A stretch of DNA of 64,000 nt from Tubiluchus corallicola (taxonomy: Eukaryota > Priapulida > Priapulimorpha > Priapulimorphida > Tubiluchidae), in the NCBI GenBank assembly GCA_030141605.1, contig JAQGDQ010000153.1, forward strand, positions 124,001-188,000, written 5' to 3'. A program made the position numbers and the translations under genes. Positions 1 through 12,600 of this stretch are shown here, in pieces. The first letter of the stretch is position 1. Each line of letters opens with the position of its first letter. The notes under the pieces were generated by a model. It saw only the letters and a program-made list of their open reading frames with translations. It was not told where the DNA came from and did no database searches.

Positions 1-612
1 ATAGACGAGGTATAGTGGTTAAGCTGGTCATCTTACATACTCAAGCCAACATAGAACAGACTGAGGTTAAATGCTAAAGCCTTAAGACAGTATGGAATAG
101 AAGATTCGTCTATTTTAGACTGTTATCAAAATTCTTCATGTCAGTTATTATAGACTAAGCAGTGCAGATTAGCAAGTTACCACCATGCAGCATTTTGAGT
201 ACTAAAAAAGTTAATAAAAGCTGAATTACTAGCGGATAATTTCTTTACGTGACAAAAACAATAAAAATAACTCCCAGAACAGAAAGATTTCAGCAAAGTG
301 AAGTTATTTAAAGCAGCTTTCTGGATATACCTACTAAGAGTAACAATTTAACAAACTGGCAAAAATAGATACAGCTACAAAACTGGATGAAAAGTATTGT
401 GCCCAGGGAACATTGCAAGATAAATATGGATATGAACAGGATTAATTTGAAATATTATAAGTAAGCATTTGCAAGACATTTACAAAAAAGTAGTTTTTCC
501 ACTGTAACAAAATGTCCAGCACACACTTATGAAATTGGCCATTGTCCATTGGTCACCGAGAGTGGTGACTGATTATGATGGTCAACCGGTGATGTACAGG
601 TTCATGCAAACC
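1..612 (-). other. Probable tropomyosin 3' UTR and downstream DNA
   Basis: AT-rich sequence downstream of the tropomyosin stop. No coding pattern and no convincing minus-strand AATAAA was recognised; the transcript end cannot be placed. Confidence 0.4.
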
Positions 613-698
613 TTAGTTAGCTGATACTATGTCTTGCAAAGTCGCTTCCATGTCATCGTTCAGAGCCTTGCGTTTTTGTCGCTCTATCAACAGGTCAT
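613..698 (-). CDS. TPM: Tropomyosin terminal exon 9
   Basis: Acceptor GTTTATAG precedes 698. The split codon with exon 8 gives Asp, followed by [20 protein letters not shown] and QDIVSAN, then TAA at 613-615. The C-terminus, which forms the head-to-tail overlap, is less conserved than the rest. I found no alternative terminal exon between 698 and 2090 or below 613, unlike the several exon 9 forms of vertebrate genes. Confidence 0.88.
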
Positions 699-3600
699 CT
701 ATAAACGCAACCACACAAACACAATGCTTTGTTAATGCAAACAATCAAACACGTGAATTCTAAACACAACATGCTTTTAGTTATTTTAAATGTAAATACA
801 AACGATAATAGAAATATCAAATAAAAATAACTGCAAAACCAAGTCTGGTGTTAAATTATTTAAATTTAAGAATTCTTTATAAAACGATTCACTAAACTGC
901 CACTTACAAGTCATAATTCAGAAGCATGCTTGTTAGAAACGAAAGAAAAATTATAATTTTTTGGTAACTTGTGAGAAAGTAATGTACGCATTCAATGAAG
1001 AAACTCTTTCTTGTTTCTTATGATTCATTATTCTACAGTAAGACGTTGCTCATCTATGTAGCACCTTACTTAGATCTAACAGCAATTCAGCAAGCTACTC
1101 TCTCGCTTAACTGTGACTGTTCAATTTTAAAGATGCCCATTTGGCCTTACCTGAAACACTAAAAACATCCACTAATAACATAAATCTAATAAAAGAATTG
1201 TTGCATTTCATTTTATTCCCGACTCTTATCCATCCTATCTTCTATGACAGAATTTATTGCTGGACATTGCTACTTGTGCACCTGTACACACTGTAACTAC
1301 ATAATAGCTGTCTTTCCAGTCCCAACTGTCACTATTTTCATTTGCAATTGAGCTGCCAAAGGAACACAGCATTTAAATTGTTATCGTAAAACAGAAACAG
1401 AAATTCGCAACACTAGAGATTAGATCATTTAGAAACCCAAGTTTAGAATTTTACAAACTATTTCATGTATAGTAACAGCAATGACATTAATGTTATTTGT
1501 AATTCTATGCAGAGTGTGTGGTAACCTTTACAACAAAGAAATTGTTTTGCATTATGCATCTACACCATTGGCTAAAAAAATTACCATTGCCAACAGGTCG
1601 CAAAAGTTTTATGATCAAGATGGTGGAACATCTTAAACCAAACAACAACTCAGTAGTAGTAACAGTACAGCAAAAACAGAATTCTGAAGTTTAGTCAATT
1701 TGTGGCTTGTTATTTTTAATTTATCCAAATAATATGGAAAGTAAAGGAGGACAAATCAGTTGCACACGGTTGTGATAAACCTTTATATGATGACCTCTTA
1801 TATAAAAACCAGCTAGTATGAAAAGTGTTGGTAGTGTTGGTTGCCAAAATGGACCGAATAATTTGAGTCACTCTGTTGCACAAGTTTAAATTTTAGAGTT
1901 ACTGGGGAGTTGTTACAGACAACAAACAAAATCTTCAGTGCTATAAACAAATTTGTTAATTTCAACTATCACATTCACGTTTAGCAAACTTCAAACAACA
2001 GATAAAAACAATTGAACCACGAGGGAGCAACACTAATAAATAAAAAAGCATTAATTAGTATCTTGAACATTTTTAAGATAATTACATACCTTCAAGTCTG
2101 TCAACTTCCTTTTGTAGTTTCTGTACGGTTCGCTCAGCGAATTCAGCCCTGGTTTCAGCCTGAAATGAATAATGTTCATTTTTACTACTACAGTCATTTT
2201 AAATCAAAATTTGCCATTTGATTAATATATGTAGTGCTCACTATGCATATTTACTACTGCAATGTTTTAAATAAACCAGTATGTCCTAGCCCATAAGCTT
2301 TACCACTAATGTTATTTTTGATGGTGAAGTGGCCGTTCGCTGCAGTGTAGTGCTAGGTTGCAAAATAACGTTACTTCTAAACAGATTTACTGATAGCAAC
2401 ATTATCCTATTGCTCAAAAAAAATAACTGCAACATTAAATAAATGGCACATTTACTTGTAAAGCACAAACACAATCATTGAGTTGTAAAATTCATGCTCT
2501 AAAAACTCTGGAGTAGCTTACATCTTTAAGCCTGGCAGTAATGTCTCTCAGCTGTGTTTCATAGGAGTCTTCTCTTTGTGCAGCCTGTACAATAAATAAA
2601 AAGATATTACTATAATGACAGTTAAAAGTGCAAAATATTCATCAAAACAAGCAACTGGTGCATGAAAATAAACGGCATCTAATTCTCTTACAAGACTACA
2701 TTATGAAAAAAGAACAGCAACAAATGAAAGATTAGGCAAAACAGAAATCAAACAAAAGACAATTACCTTCTCTTCGCTGACTTCTAGTGACTTGAGATTG
2801 TTTCCAACAACCCGAAGTTCTTCTTCCAGTTCCACAATCTTCCTGCATCATAGAAAAACACTTTTTCAGTTTTAATAAGTTAGTTATGTGCAAGAACACG
2901 AACAAAATAGCTTTCTGTCAGCTTGTCTACTAATGAACATAATAAACTGATATCAGATGCTGGTAATGGTGTGGTAATAGCAAATAAAATACTGAATGCT
3001 CTTATACCTTCAAGTCCGCACATTCAAAAGAAAATCATTGTAACAAACTTGTATCAAACGTTTACATGTAAAAATGTTGTGAATAAACGGGTTGTTCAAG
3101 TAATGTTGCTCACTCAATTACGGCAATAAAAATATTTTCAAGTAGTAAGCAACTCTATAACTTTGATAAGACTGTACAATAATTATTAAAATAATGTTAA
3201 CTTGCTGATTGATGCCCCATAATGAATTAAGAGGTTGGCAAACACAGTTAAATAGATGCACAGATGCAGTTTGACCTGAAATAGTATCTAGTAAAAAATG
3301 TAGTGGTCTACAAAGTTCAGTAGAGTTACAATTCTCTTACCTGTGTGTTGGGTTTGACACCATTTAGACAGGTTTTATAACTTTCCAGCTACTGATTTAT
3401 TTGCTTACACTTTACCACCCTACAACTTACCTGCTAATAGTACGATAACGTGTTCTGTATGTGTTAGAACCAAGTGCCAACACTGACACCCAGAAGAGCT
3501 ATGAAACAGCATAACATACAATCTAAACTAACAAATCTATAATCAAGCCAGCAAAAAATATGTAATTAAGACCAGCTACAGATAACTTTATTCAGTTAAT

Positions 3601-6600
3601 TGCCATTGTTAATATTAAATAAATCGAATGCGACCACATTCAAAAATAAATAATTCTACAAATATAGATTGTCAAATGCTGAGCTATGCAAAATTAGTTT
3701 GGAATTATTTATTAACCAACAAGGGAATGAGAAAACGAAGACTTGTTATCTCATATGTTACTAACTACAAAGCACAAAGTAATAAAATAATAATTAAACT
3801 TACACAACTATAAGAAACAAGAACTGAATATTAACGAAAAATTTAAATTCTGGACTATTTAGGCCTACATTTATATCTGTCTTTGTCATAGTTAGTAATA
3901 CGAAGGTTAGTTTGTAGTGCATGCACTACATTAACTACAGACAAGGCAGCTGAAATAACCAAAGGCCAGTCAACCAACACGGTTAAAAAATAGTGCAGAC
4001 GAACAGCACACTACAAATTGCAAAACTTGCAAAAAATCACTGCTGTTTCTAAAATTCTGCGTTAACCATGAAATTATACTTACACAAACATGCTGACATT
4101 ATGTAAGTGTATAAAATTTCAGATAAATTTCAAGCATTCCGTAGCGTTATCATGATAACCACCCAAACTGCATGTACTGATGAAACAGAAATCCAAGCTT
4201 TGGCAGTTTGCTCACACATCATAACAGAAGTAAAAATAAGTCACACAGGAAAAATGCAAGATAAGGTGCCATGCCCCCTGGTGTATTAGGTGTTTTTATT
4301 GATGAACTTGTTGGGAAATTAAATCTTCAGGAATGCCAAACAAGGTGCAAAAAACTTAATAATACGAGAATTTAAGAATTTCTTAATCTTTGCTAATTTA
4401 TGAATCAGACAGGTCAAAATGAATGGCCAAAATTTGATGTTATCAGCATTGTTGAATACTAGTCCGGACTTACTACCGTACACTCAGTATTTGAGCGCTT
4501 TCTGTTGTCGTAAGCACACAGAACTAAATTAGGGAGTGTGGTAGCATTTTAGTACTGTTTAAATAATTTTAGAGCACAATGCCTAAAATAGGTGGAATGA
4601 GATTTTGAAGAAGAACAAGAAATATTAAGGGGCATTATTGGGTGTTTCTTCTGTAAAGGCACCTCAAATTCCCAAATTCGAATTATTACCATACTTTCCT
4701 ACCTAACTCTATATATGGAGCTTACTTCCTTTCTTATGTGATCACCTTTCGGCCCCCCATGAATAAAAATTTTGCCAAAAAATGAAACAAATAATGAAAT
4801 GAACGAAACCACCAACATGAATGAAAATCAAAGAATTAAATGCAGGTTAAAAAGTGGTGAGGTACAACGAAGGTCACACAAACCTTTCAGAAAATTTGGA
4901 AATGTGCAGGAATGTGTCAAAGAGCCAGATATATTAGCCAAATGAGGAATGAACAAGTTGCAGACACGTCAAATGGGGAGGCGTGTGTAACTTACATCTC
5001 ACCAGATGATGCCCTTTCTTCTGCCTTTTCCAAATCTTGTTCTACCATTTGCACTTTACGCGAGACCTATCATTGTACAACAATAACTAGGATTAAAATA
5101 CAATAATGGCAATGAAAAACTTACGCCTCACCCGCCTCAGCACGTTCCTCCGCACGTTCCAAATCGGACTCAACCATCTGGACTTTCCGAGAAACCTGGT
5201 ATTGAGAAAAAATGTTAATAGTCATGAAAAGAAAACAGAACTTCTTTCTTCGACAAGTGCAATAATACTTGCATAGATGCTTCGCTTTCATTTTTTACAG
5301 CTTACACCATTCAGTTACACAAATCATTCTTCTACAGTATTTTACCAATTAAACAGCTACTGTAGTTAAGACGTACGGAGACAAAATCTTCACTTATCAT
5401 TAGATGAAACAGTATGAAAATTACTATGCACAGCTCATAGAATATTATTATTGTGTCACCAACTTCATAATCAAGAAATTAATACCGAATGCAAAATTTG
5501 ATCAATTACTGCAGGTGATCTATATTAAGCATATTAGCACTAATTTATTGTTAAAATGCTAAAACAGCATCTAATACCAGGTAGCTACATTGTCAAAATA
5601 AATCATGCTGCCGCCATAAAATAATAATGTTGTAGTAGAAGATCTCATGAAAAATAAAAATATGTCTTTTCCAGAAACTCCAAATTTGATATTCTAAAAA
5701 TTACAAATTTGCAAATGAAACAGAAATAAATGCATTACATATTACCAAGTACCTAAAAAAACAATACAAATGGTAGTTAGTATAAAGTTAACACCACACA
5801 CAAACACAAACTATAACTGAGTAAACACAAAATGCTCCAAGGCATTATACTAATATTAACAAGTTATAAAAATACACCAAAAACATGCATTGCTGTGACC
5901 TATGCATATTTAGGTGAAGCCTATATAAATGACGGGCAATATATGTGGACCAGTTACTTCTGACTAATTACAAAATAAATATACGTAGAAACATATATTT
6001 AGAATAGGTGTTTTCACAAGCACTACGTACTCCACATGGGACGTGTGCATGTAATAAACTTTAAATTATTCATTTTTGATTTCTGTTGCTTAAAGATTTT
6101 CCTTTTGAATAACTAATGAAGAGATTTGTAGGATGTTCAGGCCTTATAAAAATAGGCATTTTAGTTTAAGAAAATGTAATGCAAATAAATTTTGACCGAC
6201 ACTTCCATCCCAATTGCTATGAGAGAAGTAACTGCATTTTGTTCAGCCTCTGATCAAATATGGTTTCTTAAGCCAGTGGAAGTGTTGAAGTTTACTAAGC
6301 ATCTGAAAACATTATTATCACCTTTGGATATATATGCCAACCGTCAATTTAAACGTAATTATATCTGAACTGGCACTATTTGCAGCTTAGTAAAGCACTC
6401 ATGTTATTGTAAGGCAAGCATGTTATCTGTCAAGCAGCCTATGCCAAGCGAACCTCATCAAACTTGCGATCCGCTTCTTCCGCTAAAAACTGCGCCTCCT
6501 TTAGCTGCATCTCGAGAGCATCAGTCCTCTCCTCTTCTGCCTGTACCTTCGATTCCAGCACCTTACGCATTCTTCACACACCGAGAAAGAGTTAGAAAAA

Positions 6601-9600
6601 AGCCACTCTGTTAAACATTATTAGGTATCACATGGCAACTGATACGGGACACAGTGCAAATGCAACACGCCATGCACCAATCACCTCATCAAATTTCCTA
6701 TCCGAATCCTCAGCAAGAATTTGTGCCTCTTTGAGCTGGTTTTCTAGCGCGTCCGTGCGCTCTTCCTCTGTTTGACACTTGTGTTCAAGCATCTTTCGCT
6801 CACTAAACAGCCACAAATCATCAGTTTAATTTCATCCACATCTAGTAAACAAAATTGTTGTGTTCATGAAATGTATACTACAGATATTACCTGTTTTCCA
6901 CCGACATCCACCTACAAGAGCCAAAACCCGCTTATCAAAGAGTTAGTAAAAGGCTATAAGCACCATATTTATTAATAGTACCACTACAGCTATCCTCGAA
7001 GTTGGAATTAAGCTACTACGCCCAGACTAGTTTCGCCACCTGGCGAAACATGAATGCACTAACCTCCTCGTATCGATGTTGTGCATTTTCCGCTAATTCG
7101 CGGGCTTCTTGCAGTTGCATTTCTAACAGCTCTACTCTGTTGTCATCCATTGTGTTTCTATTTTCCATTGCTTTTCTGTTTCTGTAGAGGAAAAGTTTTT
7201 TGTTCATTAACAACATGCTGCATGCAAAAGTGGCTCATATGACATTGAAACATGGTGGTAAGATGCCAAAATTTCCTTTTCAGATGACTTACCATCAAGG
7301 CTCACAGGAAAAAAGTCATTAAATGTTCTCTAATGTGGAATGCATGATAAATAGTATTAGTTTCTACCACCAAGTTTCAATGGTCAGGTCAGCCCTCAAC
7401 ACTGTGGTCACAACACACATGGACCCTACCTCCTCATTTTTCCGATCGGCCTCTTCTGCGAGGTATTTATACTGGTTAAGCTCTCGCTCCAGCTGATCGA
7501 TGCGATCATCGCCACGATTAAATCGATTCTCGAATGATTTCCTTGCTCTACGAATGACAAAGCAGGCATGCAACACAAAAACGAGCATAAACAACTACAA
7601 CAGCAGCAACAATTGACAGTTAAACTGGTTAGTCAATGGCGTTTAGTAATGACAATCACAAATGTGGTTTAGTTTATTAGTAATAATAGCAAAACAGCAT
7701 CATCATGGAACATAAAATAAACCCATTTACCAAATGAACTGCACGGGATTATTGCTGTAAATTTTCTCTGAAAGAATGAAGAAAAGCTGAATCTTTTTTT
7801 AATAATCTTAAATATGATTAGGGGCCATCCACATATAACGATATCAAGTTTAGAGTAGGTAGGTGGCATCAGACGTGATAACGCGATTATAACGCAAGGT
7901 ATGAAGGTGATTTAGTCAAGATATCGTTATCGTCCTTAGAGGTGGGAGAAATCAGCAAGAGAATCTTGTAGGATTTGTAACAATTATCATGCATCTCAAA
8001 AATCCGTGAATTCACACCTAAAGTGTCGTCGTCAAAAACAGCAGATTGCGTCGCTGGTGGCGGTGCAATGAAATGACCAACCAACTCATCCAGTACCAGT
8101 GATGCAGAACAAGGAATGGCTGGATGTAATTGGTTGTGAGGAGGAGAAATCTGTAGGCTGGGTCGATGAGAATGACTTCAGTGAAATGGAGCTGCTATCA
8201 CCTCCACCACCGAAGCAAGTAGAATCCACTGATGGTTTCCTGTTAATTAACACAAGTGATGTTGTTGCCTGTCCCTTGGAGAAAAAATAAAATGTACAGA
8301 AAACTACATCGATGTGATATCAATATCAGAATAAGGGGTAGGTAGGTGGGGGGTGTATAATAACGCCAATACAACGCAAGGTAGGAAGGTTTTCGAAATC
8401 GGTCGAAAACTTGATATAGTTATATGTGGAAGGCCCCTTACCTCCACGCAGTACCATGGTAAGTAAATAGTAATAGTTACAGGCCTAATTCTTTAAAAAG
8501 AGTTCCTCAGCAGAGATAAATGAGAGCAATAGTTTTCAGCATCTAATTCAGGCAGATGTGAACAGCAGCATCATACGTGTTGACAACAATATTTTTTATT
8601 ATTAATAAATATTATTGTACCTTTTAATGTTTATAGTATGAAATACTACATTAAATCACCATCCACATGCTCATTGTGTTTAGGTGATTCAACAAGCAAA
8701 ATTCATTAGACTGCAGCACGTAGTAATTTGGTAAACAAATATACTGAATACTAGCAGAATTACGAGAAAAAATAAAATATTTTTCTTGAATGTTAACAGC
8801 GACAGTTTAACCTACAAAAGCTCTCAAAGGTTTGAACCACAAGATGATCATTAAAGCAAACAAACTTGTTAAATCCTTTCTACTCATATTAAAGGTCAAT
8901 AGCATCTACTATCCTTCACTTTACACCCACAAATAAGACGATCTGCTAACTGACAAACACCGAAACATAACACTGGCAAAAGCAGACGAAACAGTTTACA
9001 TTCTGACAAATACATGTCAGAACAATGCTAAACAATAACATACGCATTGTAATTGAGATGCATTATGTGCATCTCAAGCACAAGTAGCTGAAGAAAATGC
9101 GCAGAGCTCCAAAAGATGCCCGTAGGAACAGCTGCAGCAATTTACACAGAAATTCAAGGATAATTCAAACAAAAATAAGGCTTTTTTAAATCATTGCAAA
9201 ATTTACAGCTGCATGTACATTTACACAAGGTACATAAAATACTATGTTCAACTGCATTCAAAAGAAAGTATATTATTACTTGCATATTTCGATTAAGCAT
9301 TTACTAATGAACTACTCATATCATTGAATTAACTATTTAAGTAATTATATATACGAACTAACTGTGATTGTATATATTTGTCCTTAAAATGTACTATACT
9401 TTTCCACACTACACATAGTGGAAATACTGAGATCAATAACATAGCCTATTGTGTTGTAAATCCTCTCAAAATAAATAATACACACACACATATATATATT
9501 TGTAATTTTCTATAATATAATATAATATAATATATATATATTATAATATATATTATGAATAAATTTACGAGTAAATGAAATTTGATAATTTTTCAGGCAA

Positions 9601-12600
9601 AAAATAATCCTAGTAAGACACCTTGCAGTGTCATACCAACCGTTCGCTTTCATCTGCAGCTTTTGATGCTTCTTCTAGTTTTTCTGTGCTAGTTTTTAAT
9701 CTCTCTTCAGCACGTTCTAAATCTTCTTCTAGGAGCTGAATTCTTCTATTAAGAGCTGCAACTTCTGCTTCTGCCTGCACACATAAATACATACAATTTA
9801 AATAACAAATAATTTAAGTATATGCCACTGTGTGCTTCCAAGTACATTTTTTACCAAAAATTTAACATTTTTCAAAATATCTGAAAAAGTTGAATGTTAA
9901 CCAATTCACTACCTCCAGGTCTTATCAAGTTATCATAGGTTTGGCATTAATTCAATTGAAAATGACATTTTTCATATTATATACACAACATCATAGTTGC
10001 GTGTGTCTCTTAATAATCACTTTAATTATCCACTTTCAAATGCTAAAATTATTTCCTCTTCTGATGCATCACCAAAGGTTATATTTATGCAAATTAATCT
10101 GTAAAAAGATAATTAGAAAAATGCGTAATATGTACCCTGACAGTGGCTTTTGCCAGTATGACTTTTAAGCTTCAAATGTCATACAAAGAAATTACAAGCA
10201 ACTTTTATGCAGGCGACTAGTTGGATGTAACTGAGCTAATTTCAAAAAATATATGGGCCTAACCATTTGGATTTGGTATACATTTATAAACTAGCAGTGC
10301 ATACTTTGTTGGGAACTGCAGAACTGCTAGAATGTGTTGACTTTTACTGGCTTTGTGGGGGCATTTGGTGAAGGCAGTCTATCTGAACAAAGTGTTTATA
10401 CATGGGGCAGCCAAATATTAACATACCCAGCCAATGTAAACATTTGAATTAATATTACTGACACAGACACTAAACGGTTTGCTAATTCACTACAGTGTGG
10501 TACCTATAAACTAATGAACTTTGAGCACCTCATGCGCAAACAGGAAAGAATGTCTCTAATTCCGGTTATAGCTTTTTCTATGATTACTTATATTCATTCT
10601 GAAAACACAGTGTAATTAAAAGTTTGAATCATGTTTCACCTACTAATCAGCATGTTTTATGATTTGCATTTTGACAAAAAAGACTTAGAGATGCAATGTA
10701 CAATTCAGTGAGCTAAATTATAACTTAAATCATAATCACGGCTAAATCATAGCTATGAATCATAACAACAATGCAAGGCAGCATGTGAACAAAGTTTAGA
10801 ATCATTTCTTACTTGGCTCTTTAATTTTGTTCTTACTGTCCCAAAAGGTTGGTTAATTGTATTTTTTTAATAAGACAGCCATGACAAATGATGAGGATTC
10901 AACCTTATAACCAAATCTTGCATTTCATCTTGAAAATAAAATGTGATTGTGAGTAATTTTTTTTTAGAATAGAATAATACTTTATATTTGACACATTCAC
11001 CAAATAAACAATAGATGACACTTCGTTTTTGAGAAAGTCTGGAGAGATTTGGATTACTGATGACTGAATGTGAGCCACAAGTCTGCCGCACTTGCATAGG
11101 GCCTACGGCAGACGCTACACATGAAACTACACGGGCCACCATCTGCAGATTTTCATGGCACAATATCGCATACTTCACTCGATTCGCCTTGTGGGTTTCA
11201 AAACTTCTCACACCATCATTAACCACCAACCGCCATACATGTAATCTTCTGCGAGGGTTTGCTAGTTGTCTAATGCAATTCCAGTGTTCTTGAGGTCAGC
11301 TTTAATGAGATCCTTATATCTAAGCTTTGGCTATCCTATATTTCAAACACCTCCCGTTAGTGCACCGAAGAGGGCTTTGCTTGGGCATGCTGTAGTTTTC
11401 CATCCTCGCAACACGCCCTATCAGCCACAAGCGGCCCTTGTTTAATAGTGTCTTGATCGAGTCACAGCCACCTCTCTCGAATACTTCTCGGTGTGCATGC
11501 CAGTTGATTTGCATAATCTTCAGCAGGTACCTTTGCTGACATGCCTCCAATACACCATCCACATTTTAACAGCATACAGTACAGTGCTGGGTATGACTGC
11601 TTGGAATACTTCCAAGTTCGTGTTGAGGGACATGCTATGACTTTTCTATACTCTTTCCTAAAGAATTCCAAATGAATGCACTGGTTTTACTGATAGTGCT
11701 GTCAATTTCCAAGTTCAGCTGTCTACTGCTGCAGAGAATACTTCCAAGTAGGTAAAAGAGTTGGTATTTTTTGAGTTGCTTTTCAAACAAATAAGTACAT
11801 GTTACCTTGTCAGGTGTTAAGCAAGTCTTAATAAAATAAAATCAGGTTCACCAAATACAAACAGCTATGGGTAGAAATGGAAAGGGAATATCAGTAGGAA
11901 GGCAGAAGAGATCATGAAAATTTAATTTCTAAACTATTAAACTATTATGCTGCCACCTGCCCCTAATTGATGAACTAAATCAAACATGATTCTATTTCAG
12001 AAAAGTGTTTACACCCGTCAGAATTCATTACATATATACTAAATAGAGAAGTCCTGGTTAATAAATTTAAGAGTCCAAATATTTCTCCTGACAAAATATT
12101 AGGTATCCAACTCAAGTAACCTAAACACAAAGCAGTACAAGGCAGTTTGTACTTCATCCAGCAGCCAACCAGCAGCCTTAGAGTAGGTACATTCACACGG
12201 TAACACAGGAATGTGAACTTCATTCCATCATCACACAGTGGTTGTACAACTAGACAAGTTAACAGGTAGTTTGATATTAACTGATGATTTATTGATGTAG
12301 TACATGCGTGTATAGTAGTGCTCTAGGATAAATCCTGTCACACATGGGCAGTTAAAGATAAAATGATAAAATGCATAAGTTTAGGGCTTACTTATGCTGA
12401 TATGTTGGTAGATGATAATTTTTAATCTGTTTCACAGTTAACAACTTTATCAATGGATTGATGAGAAAGTAAAGAAAGCGAATTAAGATTACCAAAATGT
12501 TAGAAATTTTTGCTCTTTTAGCAATTTGAACAAAGTCATTATGATAACAGTTTGGCGAAATATTTTTGGAAATTTTGATGCTCGAAGCTAGAAAAAAGTT

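Noticed and set aside
10867-11229. 120-codon minus frame as a gene
   Set aside because: Lies in the decayed LINE 3' end; no domain in this frame.
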